Below are positions 1-10,491 of a stretch of 64,000 nucleotides of DNA, piece after piece. Source of the stretch: Micromonospora gifhornensis. Lineage in GTDB: Bacteria; Actinomycetota; Actinomycetes; Mycobacteriales; Micromonosporaceae. The DNA lies in assembly GCF_016863515.1 (NCBI RefSeq), contig NZ_BOPA01000021.1:161683-225682 (forward strand), given 5' to 3'. Below the pieces are notes generated by a model. It saw nothing but the letters and a program-made list of their open reading frames with translations, was not told where the DNA came from and made no database searches. How positions within the stretch are numbered: position 1 is the stretch's first letter; each line of letters starts with the position of its first letter. A program made the translations under genes and the position numbers.

Positions 1-717
1 GGCGTTCTTCACCGCGGGGCTGCTGTCCGCGATGATGTTGTTCTCCTTGTCGTAGAACAGGTCGCTGCCCTGCTGGAACAGCACGCCGTTCGAGACTGCG
101 GTGATCGAGTCGACGAAGGCCTTGCCGGTGGCCTGCTTGTACTTCTTGCCGGCCTCGTGGTAGCCGTTCCAGTCCGGCCAGAGGGCCGCGACCTGGTCCC
201 GCTCGGTGGGCAGGCCGGCCTGCTCGAAGAGGTCCTTGCGGTAGCAGACGGCGAGGCTGCCGACGTCGGTGGGCAGACCGATGAGTCGCCCGTCCGGCGC
301 CTTGCCCAGCTCCCACTTCCAGGGCAGGTAGTCGTCGGTGATGCCGGAGTCGATCAGCGGGTTCAGGTCGACCCAGTTACGCGGGTTGGCCTTGAACTCG
401 TTGAGGATGCCCTCCTCCAGGGCGGTCACGTCCGCCGCGCCCTTGCCGGTGGCCAGGTAGCGGACCAGCTTGGGCCGGTACTCACCGAGCTGGGCGGTCT
501 TGCGCAGCTCGACCTTGATGCCGGTCTGCTGCTCGTACTGCTTGACGAGCTCGTCGTAGCCCATCTCGCCGAAGGTGTCGACGACCAGCTTGGCGGGCTT
601 GCCGCCGTCAGTCGAGGTGTTGTCGTCGTCGTTACCGCAGGCCGCGAGGCCACCGACGGCGGTGATCGCCGCCACGGTGGCTGCCGCCAGGCGGGCACGC
701 CGCTTGGTGAGGTTCAT
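1..717 (-). CDS. Sugar ABC transporter substrate-binding lipoprotein (5' part, runs off the left edge)
   Basis: The minus-strand frame opens at ATG 717 and is still open at base 1, giving 239 codons of what should be about 430 residues. The N-terminus MNLTKRRAR is followed by a hydrophobic stretch and a lipobox LAAC near residue 27, so the mature protein should be a lipid-anchored exported lipoprotein. The region after it (KLVVDTFGEMGY, then YEQQTGIKVEL) matches family 1 extracellular solute-binding proteins of the MalE/UgpB type, which capture oligosaccharides for CUT1 importers. Membrane permease genes would be expected beyond the left edge. The two TGGGA-type operators just upstream are of the CebR kind, which points to cello-oligosaccharides as substrate; that is inferred from the operator, not from binding residues. 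Confidence 0.85.
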   Translation of the reverse strand, partial: MNLTKRRARLAAATVAAITAVGGLAACGNDDDNTSTDGGKPAKLVVDTFGEMGYDELVKQYEQQTGIKVELRKTAQLGEYRPKLVRYLATGKGAADVTALEEGILNEFKANPRNWVDLNPLIDSGITDDYLPWKWELGKAPDGRLIGLPTDVGSLAVCYRKDLFEQAGLPTERDQVAALWPDWNGYHEAGKKYKQATGKAFVDSITAVSNGVLFQQGSDLFYDKENNIIADSSPAVKNA

Positions 718-845
718 CCTGACCCCTCTTTCAGTGGTGAGGCTGGTTTATGTGGTGGGGGGGGGTACCGCAGCGTCTGCCGGCCGCCGGCTGGTCAGCC
801 GGTCGTCGACGCCCCGGGGCGCGCTGAGATGTGATCTACGCCCCT

Positions 846-859
846 TGGGAACGCTCCCA
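846..859. promoter_or_regulatory. CebR/LacI-type operator 1 (downstream, over the start point)
   Basis: TGGGAACGCTCCCA is a near-perfect palindrome one base from the CebR consensus TGGGAGCGCTCCCA known from Streptomyces cellobiose operons. It is the exact reverse complement of the second site at 899-912. It lies across the predicted transcription start of the sugar-binding protein gene, so a bound LacI-family repressor would block transcription. No LacI-family regulator gene lies in the window. Confidence 0.75.
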
Positions 860-861
860 TG

Positions 862-890
862 AGATTGCCGGGAGGTATCAGGAGTGTCAA
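862..890 (-). promoter_or_regulatory. Sigma-70-type promoter of the sugar-binding protein gene
   Basis: Read on the minus strand, TTGACA (890-885) is followed after exactly 17 bp by CAATCT (867-862). The predicted start point near 855 falls inside the operator at 846-859, and the second operator abuts the -35 box. This is a classic repressible architecture. The leader to the ATG at 717 is about 138 bases. Confidence 0.7.
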
Positions 891-898
891 TAGGCCAT

Positions 899-912
899 TG
901 GGAGCGTTCCCA
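899..912. promoter_or_regulatory. CebR/LacI-type operator 2 (upstream of the -35 box)
   Basis: TGGGAGCGTTCCCA, 53 bp centre to centre from the first operator, which is about five helical turns and so on the same DNA face. It sits directly upstream of the -35 hexamer. The pair would allow cooperative binding or looping by a tetrameric or paired-dimer repressor. Confidence 0.75.
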
Positions 913-993
913 GATCGTTACCACCGAACCGGTTTGATCCCGCTTCGTGCCAGCCTCGAAGACCGGCCGGCCACGTTGCCGGAACGTCCTTGA

Positions 994-1557
994 TCAGCAG
1001 AAGCGCCGCAGCAGTGTGGTCACCCGGCCGGCGTCGAATGCCTCCGGGTCGAAACCGTCACCGGCCCACGCGCGCATCGCCGCGTGCTCCGGGTGCCCCG
1101 GATCGGCGAGTGCGGCGAGCAGCAGCAGGTGCCCCTGCGCACCGCCGACGCTCTCCGGCGGAGCGGCCCGCTCGCCGTCGACACACCTCGGGTAACGCTC
1201 GTCGGCATCGGCGGTGACCACGTCCTCCACCAGCAGGTCGTGCTCCCACCAGTCACCGAAGTCGTACGTGTACTGCAACCGGCTGCCCTTGCCCGCCACC
1301 GCGTCCAGCCGCACGTCCAACTCGTCGTGCAGGGTCAACTCGTCGTCCAGCGCCAGATCGCCGTCGGGGTCCGGTTCGCCGTACTGCACGCCGTCGATCT
1401 CGAACGAGTGCAGATGACAGTCGCGCCAACCCATCGCGTGCTGCACCACCCGGTGCAGGCGATCCAACGTGTAGCCACCGGGCACGAGCACCCGCCGCCA
1501 GATCGTGGGACGAACCCCGGACAGCGAGATCCTCAGCTGGAAGATCTGACGCGGCAT
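994..1557 (-). CDS. Plasmid pRiA4b ORF-3-like family protein
   Basis: A 187-residue protein beginning MPRQIFQLRISL. The N-terminal motif with RPTIWRRVLVP, the following LHRVVQHAMGW, and YTYDFGDWWEH near residue 83 are hallmarks of the pRiA4b ORF-3-like family, a widespread group without an established biochemical role. I chose ATG 1557 because AGGAAGG lies about 11 bases upstream; an in-frame ATG at 1581 has no ribosome site and would add MPRKDGTR. The gene is divergent from the reductase gene at 1709 and stands alone. Function is unknown; some proteins of this group come from mobile elements, but nothing here marks it as mobile. Confidence 0.8.
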   Translation of the reverse strand: MPRQIFQLRISLSGVRPTIWRRVLVPGGYTLDRLHRVVQHAMGWRDCHLHSFEIDGVQYGEPDPDGDLALDDELTLHDELDVRLDAVAGKGSRLQYTYDFGDWWEHDLLVEDVVTADADERYPRCVDGERAAPPESVGGAQGHLLLLAALADPGHPEHAAMRAWAGDGFDPEAFDAGRVTTLLRRFC

Positions 1558-1708
1558 GCGTGTCCCATCCTTCCTCGGCATAGGCTGCGAGCATGATCTG
1601 CCGAGCGTGCCGGGCGCGGCGGCACGACGACTGCCCGGGCCGGAACTGGTGCGACTGCCAGCACCGTACCCCTCGACCCACCCCCGTCGTCACCGGTCCG
1701 GCCAGCGA

Positions 1709-2455
1709 ATGACCGCCGACGCGCCGATTTCCGCCCTCTGGCCGGATCCGTCACCCGCCCCGCTGGACGACGATGCGCTGACCGCGCTCTATCGCCGGGC
1801 CGACACGCCGCAGCTGCGGATGAACTTCGTGACAAGCGTCGACGGCGCGGTGAGCCTCGACGGCTACTCGGCCGGGTTGTCCGGCGAGCCCGACAAGCGG
1901 GTCTTCCGGCTACTGCGCATGGTCTGCGACGCGCTGCTGGTGGCCGCCGGCACGCTGCGCCACGAGGGTTACCGGGCGCTGCGGCTCGACGAACAGCGCC
2001 GCGCCTGGCGACGCCGGCACGGACTGGCCGAATATCCGACGCTCGTGGTGGTCTCCAACAGCCTCGACCTCGACCCCGCCCAGGCCGCCTTCGCCGACGC
2101 GCCGGTACGCCCGATGGTGCTCACCCGCGACGGCGCGCCTGCGGCACCGGACCTGGCCGCCGTGGCCGACCTGGTGCACTGCGGCGCCGACGAGGTCGAC
2201 CTCGCCGTCGGCCTGGCCGAACTGCGGCGGCGTGGCCTCGAACAGGTGCTCTGCGAAGGCGGCCCGCACCTGTTCGGCGCGCTCACCGCCGCCGACCTGG
2301 TCGACGAGGTCTGCCTGTCGGTGGCGCCGCTGCTCGCCGGTGCCGGCGCCGGCCGGATCACCGCCGGTACGCCGAGCCCGGCACGGCACCTGCCGCTGCG
2401 CCACGTGCTGCTCGCGGGCGACGGCACCCTGCTGTTGCGCCACGCCCGCCCCTGA
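1709..2455 (+). CDS. Pyrimidine reductase family protein (RibD C-terminal domain)
   Basis: 248 residues from ATG 1709, which I prefer to the longer open frame because upstream codons resemble non-coding sequence. RMNFVTSVDGAVSLDGYS near residue 36 is the substrate/NADPH loop of RibD C-terminal and dihydrofolate-reductase-like folds, and CEGGPHLFGAL near residue 185 is the second conserved block. The family reduces the ribosylamino side chain in riboflavin synthesis. Free-standing actinobacterial paralogues like this lack the deaminase half, and many are not in rib operons, so the true substrate is uncertain. No other riboflavin gene is nearby. Confidence 0.8.
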   Translation: MTADAPISALWPDPSPAPLDDDALTALYRRADTPQLRMNFVTSVDGAVSLDGYSAGLSGEPDKRVFRLLRMVCDALLVAAGTLRHEGYRALRLDEQRRAWRRRHGLAEYPTLVVVSNSLDLDPAQAAFADAPVRPMVLTRDGAPAAPDLAAVADLVHCGADEVDLAVGLAELRRRGLEQVLCEGGPHLFGALTAADLVDEVCLSVAPLLAGAGAGRITAGTPSPARHLPLRHVLLAGDGTLLLRHARP

Positions 2456-2587
2456 CGCCGGCCCCGGCAGCCACCAGCACGACAGCCAACAGCACGGCAG
2501 CCACCTGCGCGACAGCCGCCTGACCGCTTGCACGAGTGTCGGCGGAAATGGCCGAACCGCCAACGGCGCCCAGGTCAGCTCAATACC

Positions 2588-4891
2588 GTGAACCGGGATC
2601 GGCAGGTGCCGGAGGACGGGACGTTGACGCACGAGGTGGTCGAACTACGGGTGCACGGCGTCTCGGGCACCTCCGCCGAGACGCTGCTGGACCACCCGGT
2701 GGTGATCCGGGTCGCCGGTGACGACAACGCCGCCTTCTACCGCCCCCGGCCCGGGTTCGGCATCAGCGACCGGCCCGGCGGACTGAAGATCGAAGCGTAC
2801 CGCTGGGGGGCGCTCACCGCCGGCGCCACGGTGCGTACCCTCTCCCTGCTGTTCCTGTTGCCGTTCATGCTTGTCAACCTCGCCGTCTGGGCGCGGCCGG
2901 CGACCGGCGGGGCCGGCGGGTTGATCGGCCCGCTGTGCCGGCTGCTCGCCGCCACCCTGACCGCGGCGTTCGTGCTGTCCGTCGTGGGGGTGAGCATCGA
3001 CCTGGTCGGCTGGCAGTGCGTCGGCTACCAGCCCTGCCGGGCGGGCCGCGGCTACCTGGCCTGGCTCGGCAGCATCCCCCTCGGGCCACGCCTGGCGATC
3101 CTCGCGCTGGCGCCCATCGCCGCGCTGCGGCTGCTGTGGTGGCTCGGCGCACGTTCGTCCCGGGCCTTCGAAGCGTTCCCGGCCGTGCCCGGGCAGGCGC
3201 GCGACGCCCTCGGCGAGGACCGCATCGACGAACCCGGCTTCTGGAACGACGCGATCGTGGTGCGTCGACTGCTGACACTGCACGTCGCGGTCGGGCTCGG
3301 CACCCTCGACACGATCCTGCTCGGCGCGCAGATCCACCTCCGTCCCACGCCCGTGGTGTACGTGCTCTTCGGTGCGGCCTGGTGTCTGCTCGCCGTCGCG
3401 GCCGTCCTGCTCTGCCGCCCGGCCCGCGCCGTCGACGAGGGGCCGGGCCGGGGACCTGTCGACATGCGGGGCGTACGGCGGCTGCGCCAGGCCACGACGG
3501 TGGTCACCCTGCTGTCGCTCGCCTACACCGTGGTGCCGTTGGAACCGGAGCCACCGCACGGGCAACTACCCGGATACGAGGGCGCGGTGGCCGCGTTGAT
3601 CGCGGTCCAGGCCGGCCTGCTGATCGCGCTTACCGTCACCACCTGGCACCAGCGGCGGCGCAGCCGCGCGGGAACCTCGTTGTGGCTGGGTGGTCTGGCC
3701 GGCCCGATGCTCGCCACCGCGGCGGTCGCCGCCGCCTACGGATTCGCCGCCGCGCTGGTGTACCGGGTGGCCGATTTTCTCGACCGCAGCGACATCCCGA
3801 ACCCGGCACGGCCGGTACGACCCGGCGCACCACCGCTGGAGCCACCGGTCTCCTACCGCTGGGCGGCACTTGCCGGGCTGGCGGCGATCATGGTCGTCGC
3901 GATCGCGGCACTCTGGCGGATCGTCGCGACAAGGCGACGGCGACGCCGGTTGGCCGAGCAGATCGTCCGACGAGACTTCCCCGATCCCCCGCCGGAGGCG
4001 TTGGCCCAGCGCACCGCCGTCCGGGAGGTCGTCGCCCGGGCGGCGTTCACCGAACAACTCGGGCCGATCTTCGTCGTCTTCCTGGTGCTGTCCCTGCTCG
4101 GCGTGGCGATCGTCGCCCTGGACCTGATCGGCATCGGGCCGTCGGAGCTGTCACGGCACCTGGCCAGGACCGACGGTCAGGCGACCACCAACCTGGCGCT
4201 CGCGACCGACGCCGGGATCTACGTGATCGGGCTGGTCGCGGTCGGGATCGTGGTCCTCGGGGTGGTCTCCTACCGCTCGGAGGGCACCCGCCGCTCGGTC
4301 GCGGTGCTCTGGGACCTGGGCACGTTCTGGCCACGTACGGTGCATCCGTTCGCGCCGCCCTGCTACGCCGAGCGGGCCGTGCCGGAACTCGCCAAGCGGG
4401 TCAGCGCACTGGCCCGCAAAGGAGGGGTGATCCTCTCCGGGCACTCCCACGGCTCGGTGCTCGCCGCCGCCACCCTGCTCCAGTTGCCGCCGGAGGTGCT
4501 GCCCCGGGTGGCGTTGCTGACCCACGGCAGCCCGTTGCACCGGCTCTACTCGCGGCTCTGTCCGGCCTTCCTCGGTGACGACGTGCTGCACGAGGTCGGC
4601 GACCGGGTCGGCTGGCGATGGATCAACCTGTGGCGCGACACCGACCCGATCGGCGGTCCCGTCTTCTCCGCGCACTGGCCCGGGCAGCCGCCCCGGGTGC
4701 CGCCGCCGGCCGGCACCGTCGACCGCCGGTTGCGGGACCCGGTCGAGGTCACCGTGCCGCCGGACGACACCGTGCCGCCCCGCATCGACCAGCATTGGCC
4801 GTACCACACCGATCCGCAGTACGAGGCTGCCGTACGGCAGTTGGCCGGGCGACTCGACCCGGACCTGCTCCACCTCGGCCCGGACCGGTAG
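2588..4891 (+). CDS. Large polytopic membrane protein with split alpha/beta-hydrolase motifs
   Basis: About 767 residues from GTG 2588; an ATG at 2528 would add 20 low-quality residues. Near the start, VVELRVHGVSGT resembles the strand and HG oxyanion loop that open alpha/beta-hydrolase folds. About eleven hydrophobic segments follow, roughly residues 60-590. After the last one, GGVILSGHSHGSVLAAATLL contains a G-H-S-H-G nucleophile elbow, followed by THGSPLHRLY; HWPYHTDPQY near the C-terminus could supply the histidine. The reading is a serine hydrolase whose fold is interrupted by a membrane domain, possibly acting on lipid at the inner membrane. Substrate is unknown and hydrolase activity is inference from motifs. 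It stands alone, about 165 bp before the HerA operon. Confidence 0.7.
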   Translation: MNRDRQVPEDGTLTHEVVELRVHGVSGTSAETLLDHPVVIRVAGDDNAAFYRPRPGFGISDRPGGLKIEAYRWGALTAGATVRTLSLLFLLPFMLVNLAVWARPATGGAGGLIGPLCRLLAATLTAAFVLSVVGVSIDLVGWQCVGYQPCRAGRGYLAWLGSIPLGPRLAILALAPIAALRLLWWLGARSSRAFEAFPAVPGQARDALGEDRIDEPGFWNDAIVVRRLLTLHVAVGLGTLDTILLGAQIHLRPTPVVYVLFGAAWCLLAVAAVLLCRPARAVDEGPGRGPVDMRGVRRLRQATTVVTLLSLAYTVVPLEPEPPHGQLPGYEGAVAALIAVQAGLLIALTVTTWHQRRRSRAGTSLWLGGLAGPMLATAAVAAAYGFAAALVYRVADFLDRSDIPNPARPVRPGAPPLEPPVSYRWAALAGLAAIMVVAIAALWRIVATRRRRRRLAEQIVRRDFPDPPPEALAQRTAVREVVARAAFTEQLGPIFVVFLVLSLLGVAIVALDLIGIGPSELSRHLARTDGQATTNLALATDAGIYVIGLVAVGIVVLGVVSYRSEGTRRSVAVLWDLGTFWPRTVHPFAPPCYAERAVPELAKRVSALARKGGVILSGHSHGSVLAAATLLQLPPEVLPRVALLTHGSPLHRLYSRLCPAFLGDDVLHEVGDRVGWRWINLWRDTDPIGGPVFSAHWPGQPPRVPPPAGTVDRRLRDPVEVTVPPDDTVPPRIDQHWPYHTDPQYEAAVRQLAGRLDPDLLHLGPDR

Positions 4892-5057
4892 GAATCCCGC
4901 CTACCGGCACGCGCGGTGGGGGCGTCGTCGCGCTGCGCGGTCGGCCCCGGAGTCCCGACGTGGCCTCCGCCGCGTCGCGTGGCGGTGTGTCGTACTCCTC
5001 CGGCAGGATGCAGGGCGTGCGTGCCGACCGCGAAGACCGCTCAGGAGGAGCCGCCCG

Positions 5058-6824
<1,767 letters not shown>

Positions 6825-6861
6825 GGAGCTTGGTTGTGGTGAGCGCGAGGAGGCCGGCCCA

Positions 6862-8010
6862 GTGAAGATCCTGCACACCTCCGACTGGCACGTGGGCAAG
6901 GTCCTCAAGGGACAGTCACGGGCCGAGGAGCACAAGAACGTGCTGGCCGGGGTCATCGACATCGCCCGGCAGGAGCGGCCGGACCTGGTCGTCATCGCCG
7001 GTGACCTCTACGACACCGCCGCGCCGACGGCGGAGGCGACCCGGCTGGTCACCCGGGCGTTGACCGCGCTGCGGCGTACCGGCGCGGACGTGGTCGCCAT
7101 CGGCGGCAACCACGACAACGGCCCGGCGCTTGACGCGCTGCGTCCCTGGGCCGAGGCCGCCGGCATCACCTTGCGCGGCGCGGTCCGCGAGGACCCGGCC
7201 GAGCACGTCATCGACGGCACCACCGCCGGCGGGGAACGCTGGCAGCTGGCCGCCCTGCCGTTCCTGTCCCAGCGGTACGCCATCCGCGCGGTGGAGATGT
7301 ACGAGCTGACCGCCGCGGAGACCACCCAGACCTACGCCGATCACCTGGGCCGCATCCTGTCCCGGCTGACCGAGGGCTTCACCGAGCCGGACCGCGTCCA
7401 CCTGGTCACCGCCCACCTGACCGTGGTCGGGGCGGCCACCGGCGGCGGTGAACGGGACGCGCACACGGTGATGGGGTACGCGGTGCCCGCCACGGTCTTC
7501 CCCGGCACCGCGCACTACGTCGCGCTCGGGCATCTGCACCGCGCCCAGCGGGTGCAGGGGCCGTGCCCGATCCGCTACAGCGGGGCACCCCTCGCGGTGG
7601 ACTTCGGCGAGCAGGAGAACGTCCCGTCGGTGACCCTGGTCGAGGTGAGCGCGACCACCGCGGCGCAGGTGCGGGAGGTGCCGGTGACGGCGGCGACGGC
7701 GCTGCACACCGTACGCGGCACGCTGGCGCAGCTCGCCGGGATCACCGCACCGGAGGGTTGGCTGCGGGTGTACGTGCGCGAGCAGCCCCGCGCCGGGCTG
7801 CGCGAGGAGGTGCAGGAGTTGTTCCCCCGGGCGCTGGAGATCCGCATCGACCCGGAGCTGGTGCCGGCGCCGGGCAGCGGCACCCGGGTCGCCCAACGAT
7901 CCGGGCGTTCCCCCCGGCAGTTGTTCGCCGACTACCTGGACAGTCGGGGGCACGCCGACGACGGTGTCCGGGACCTCTTCGACGAGTTGCTCGAGGAGGT
8001 CGAGCACTGA
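6862..8010 (+). CDS. sbcD: SbcD/Mre11-type nuclease subunit
   Basis: 382 residues from GTG 6862, with GAGGAGG (6847-6853) eight bases upstream. The calcineurin-like phosphoesterase motifs are all present in order: HTSDWHVG at residues 5-12, VIAGDLYD, GGNHDN, VTAHLTV and YVALGHLHRAQ. These bind the two metal ions of the Mre11 nuclease. With SbcC it forms the SbcCD complex, an ATP-dependent exonuclease/endonuclease that opens hairpins and blocked DNA ends. The stop overlaps the SbcC start (ATGA), indicating coupled translation. Length is normal for bacterial SbcD. Confidence 0.92.
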   Translation: MKILHTSDWHVGKVLKGQSRAEEHKNVLAGVIDIARQERPDLVVIAGDLYDTAAPTAEATRLVTRALTALRRTGADVVAIGGNHDNGPALDALRPWAEAAGITLRGAVREDPAEHVIDGTTAGGERWQLAALPFLSQRYAIRAVEMYELTAAETTQTYADHLGRILSRLTEGFTEPDRVHLVTAHLTVVGAATGGGERDAHTVMGYAVPATVFPGTAHYVALGHLHRAQRVQGPCPIRYSGAPLAVDFGEQENVPSVTLVEVSATTAAQVREVPVTAATALHTVRGTLAQLAGITAPEGWLRVYVREQPRAGLREEVQELFPRALEIRIDPELVPAPGSGTRVAQRSGRSPRQLFADYLDSRGHADDGVRDLFDELLEEVEH

Positions 8011-10484
8011 TGCGGCCGATGCGACTGGACCTGGCCGGTTTCACCGTGTTCCGCGACGAGACCACCATCGACTTCACCGACGCGGACTTCTTCGCCCTGG
8101 TCGGGCCCACCGGTTCCGGCAAGTCGACGGTGCTCGACGCGATCTGCTTCGCCCTCTACGGCACGGTGCCCCGCTGGGGTGGCACGCGCGGGTTGGGTAA
8201 CGCGCTGGCTCCGTCGGCGACGGAGGCCCGGGTGCGGCTGGTGTTCGAGTCGGCCGGGGCCCGGTACGTCGCGACCCGGGTGGTGCGCCGCGACGGCCGG
8301 GGCAATGTGAAGACCGCCAACGCCGGGTTGCAGTTGATGCCGGACGGCTTCGACGTCACCAAGCTGGACACCGGGCTGAGCCCGGAGGATCTCGGCGAGG
8401 TGGTCGCCGGCACCCCGGGCGAGATGGACGAGGCGGTGCTGGCGGCGGTCGGCCTGCCGTACGAACAGTTCACCAGTTGCGTGGTGCTGCCGCAGGGGCA
8501 GTTCGCCGACTTCCTGCACGCCCGGCCGGCCACCCGGCAGCAGATCCTGGTCAACCTGCTCGGCCTCGGCGTCTACGAGCAGGTGCAGCAGCGGGCCACC
8601 GGGCGGGCCGCGCAGGCCGAGGCGAAGCTGGAGACGGTCGACCAGTTGCTCGCCGGGCTCGCCGACACCGACGACGCCACCCTGGAACGGGCCACCGAGC
8701 AGGTCGCGCGGATGACCGAGCTGGCCACGGCGGTCACCGCCGCCGTACCGGAGCTGGAGACGGCGCGGGCGACGGCGCGCGAGGTGACGCAGGCGCTGGC
8801 CGCCCTCGACGCCGAGTTGGCCGTGCTGGACGCGGTCCGGGCACCGGACGGCACGGCCGAGCTGACGCAGGCGGTGGCATCTGCCCGGGCGGCGGCCGAC
8901 GCCGCGGTCGACGCGGTGTCGCTGGCCGAGGAGCGCGAGGAGAAGCTGCGCGGCGAACTGACCGCCCTCGGCGACGAGAGCACCCTGCGGTTGCAGCTGC
9001 GGTCCTACGCCGAGCGGGAGCAGTTGGCCGGTCAGGCCGTGGCACTGCGCGCGGCGGTGCAGGCCGCCGGCGCCGAACACGACGCGGCCGTGGCGGCGCT
9101 GGCGCAGGCGACCGCGGCGGCCGAGCGGGCCGAGGCGGAGCTGGCGGCGGCGTTCCAGGCCCACGAGGAGGCGAAGACCGCCGACCAGGCGGCGGCGCTG
9201 CGGGCGCACCTGAGCGACGGGGACGCCTGCCCGGTGTGCGAGCAGGTGGTGGCCCGGGTGCCGGCGATGCCGGCCGGGTCGGCGGTGGCCCGCGCGGTGG
9301 CCGCCGGCAAGTCGGCGCGGGCGGCCAGCGAGGCCGCGAAACGGCTGGTGGTCGAACGCGACGCGGCGGCACGGGACCTGGACCGGGTGCTGGTGCGCAC
9401 CCGCGCCGAACACGACGGGATACAGGCCCGACTGTCCGCACTGGACGAACGGCTCGCCGACGCGGCGAGCGCGCAGACGCTGCGCGAGCGACTCGACGAA
9501 CACACCCGGCTGCGGGCGGCGCTGGACGAGGCGGCCACGGCGGTACGGGCCGGTCGGGACGCCGCCCGGCGGGCGCGGGGCACGGTGGATGCCGCGCAGG
9601 AGCGGCTGCGTACGGCGTGGCGGCACTTCGACGGCACCCGCGACGGGTTGGCCCGCTTCGGTCCGCCGGCCGCGGACCGGGACGACCTGGCCGCCGCCTG
9701 GGCCACCCTGGCGAAGTGGGCGCAGGAGCAGGCGCGACAGCGCCGGTCGCAGCGGGACGGCCTGGCCGCGTCGGTGGCCGACGCGGAGACGGCGACCCGC
9801 GCGGTGGCCGCCCGCATCGACGGCATCTTCGCCGACGCCGGGTTGCCGGCCCCCGACGATCCGGTACGCGCCGCCACGGTCGCGGTGGAGCGGGCCGAGG
9901 CCGAGCTGCGTCGGCTGGTCGAGCGCCGTGAGCAGGCCGCCGAGCTGCGTGAGCAGCGCGCCGAGCACGAGCGGCAGGCCCAGGTCGCCCGGGCGTTGGC
10001 CGGGCACCTGCGGGCCAACAACTTCGAGCGGTGGCTGCTGGCCGAAGCCCTGGACCTGCTTGTCGACGGGGCGTCGGGGATCCTGCGGGAGCTGTCCGGC
10101 GGCCAGTACGACCTGATCCACGACAAGGGCGAGTTCTTCGTCGTCGATCACCACGACGCCGGTCTGCGGCGCGGCGTGCGGACACTGTCGGGCGGTGAGA
10201 CGTTCCAGGCGTCGCTGGCGTTGGCGTTGGCGTTGTCCGAGCAGTTGGCCGGGCTCTCCACCACGGCCGCCAGCCTGGAGTCGATCGTGCTCGACGAGGG
10301 CTTCGGCACTCTCGACGCGGCCACCCTCGACACCGTCGCGGCCACCCTGGAGAACCTGGCCGCCCGGGGCGACCGGATGGTCGGTGTGGTCACCCACGTG
10401 CCGGCGCTGGCCGAGCGGATTCCGGTCCGCTTCGAGGTACGCAAGGACGCCCGCTCGGCCCGCGTCGAACGCACCGGCCGGTGA
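8010..10484 (+). CDS. sbcC: SbcC/Rad50-type SMC ATPase subunit
   Basis: 824 residues from ATG 8010; a second ATG at 8019 is possible. Walker A GPTGSGKST lies near residue 34, the long alanine/glutamate-rich middle is a coiled coil, and its tip carries the zinc hook CPVC (DACPVCEQV near residue 406). The ABC signature LSGGETFQAS and Walker B SIVLDEGFGTLD close the ATPase at the C-terminus. This is the Rad50 homologue that clamps DNA and drives the SbcD nuclease. It is shorter than E. coli SbcC (about 1050 residues) because the coiled coil is shorter. Seven bases separate it from nurA. Confidence 0.92.
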   Translation: MRPMRLDLAGFTVFRDETTIDFTDADFFALVGPTGSGKSTVLDAICFALYGTVPRWGGTRGLGNALAPSATEARVRLVFESAGARYVATRVVRRDGRGNVKTANAGLQLMPDGFDVTKLDTGLSPEDLGEVVAGTPGEMDEAVLAAVGLPYEQFTSCVVLPQGQFADFLHARPATRQQILVNLLGLGVYEQVQQRATGRAAQAEAKLETVDQLLAGLADTDDATLERATEQVARMTELATAVTAAVPELETARATAREVTQALAALDAELAVLDAVRAPDGTAELTQAVASARAAADAAVDAVSLAEEREEKLRGELTALGDESTLRLQLRSYAEREQLAGQAVALRAAVQAAGAEHDAAVAALAQATAAAERAEAELAAAFQAHEEAKTADQAAALRAHLSDGDACPVCEQVVARVPAMPAGSAVARAVAAGKSARAASEAAKRLVVERDAAARDLDRVLVRTRAEHDGIQARLSALDERLADAASAQTLRERLDEHTRLRAALDEAATAVRAGRDAARRARGTVDAAQERLRTAWRHFDGTRDGLARFGPPAADRDDLAAAWATLAKWAQEQARQRRSQRDGLAASVADAETATRAVAARIDGIFADAGLPAPDDPVRAATVAVERAEAELRRLVERREQAAELREQRAEHERQAQVARALAGHLRANNFERWLLAEALDLLVDGASGILRELSGGQYDLIHDKGEFFVVDHHDAGLRRGVRTLSGGETFQASLALALALSEQLAGLSTTAASLESIVLDEGFGTLDAATLDTVAATLENLAARGDRMVGVVTHVPALAERIPVRFEVRKDARSARVERTGR

Positions 10485-10491
10485 GGCTCCC

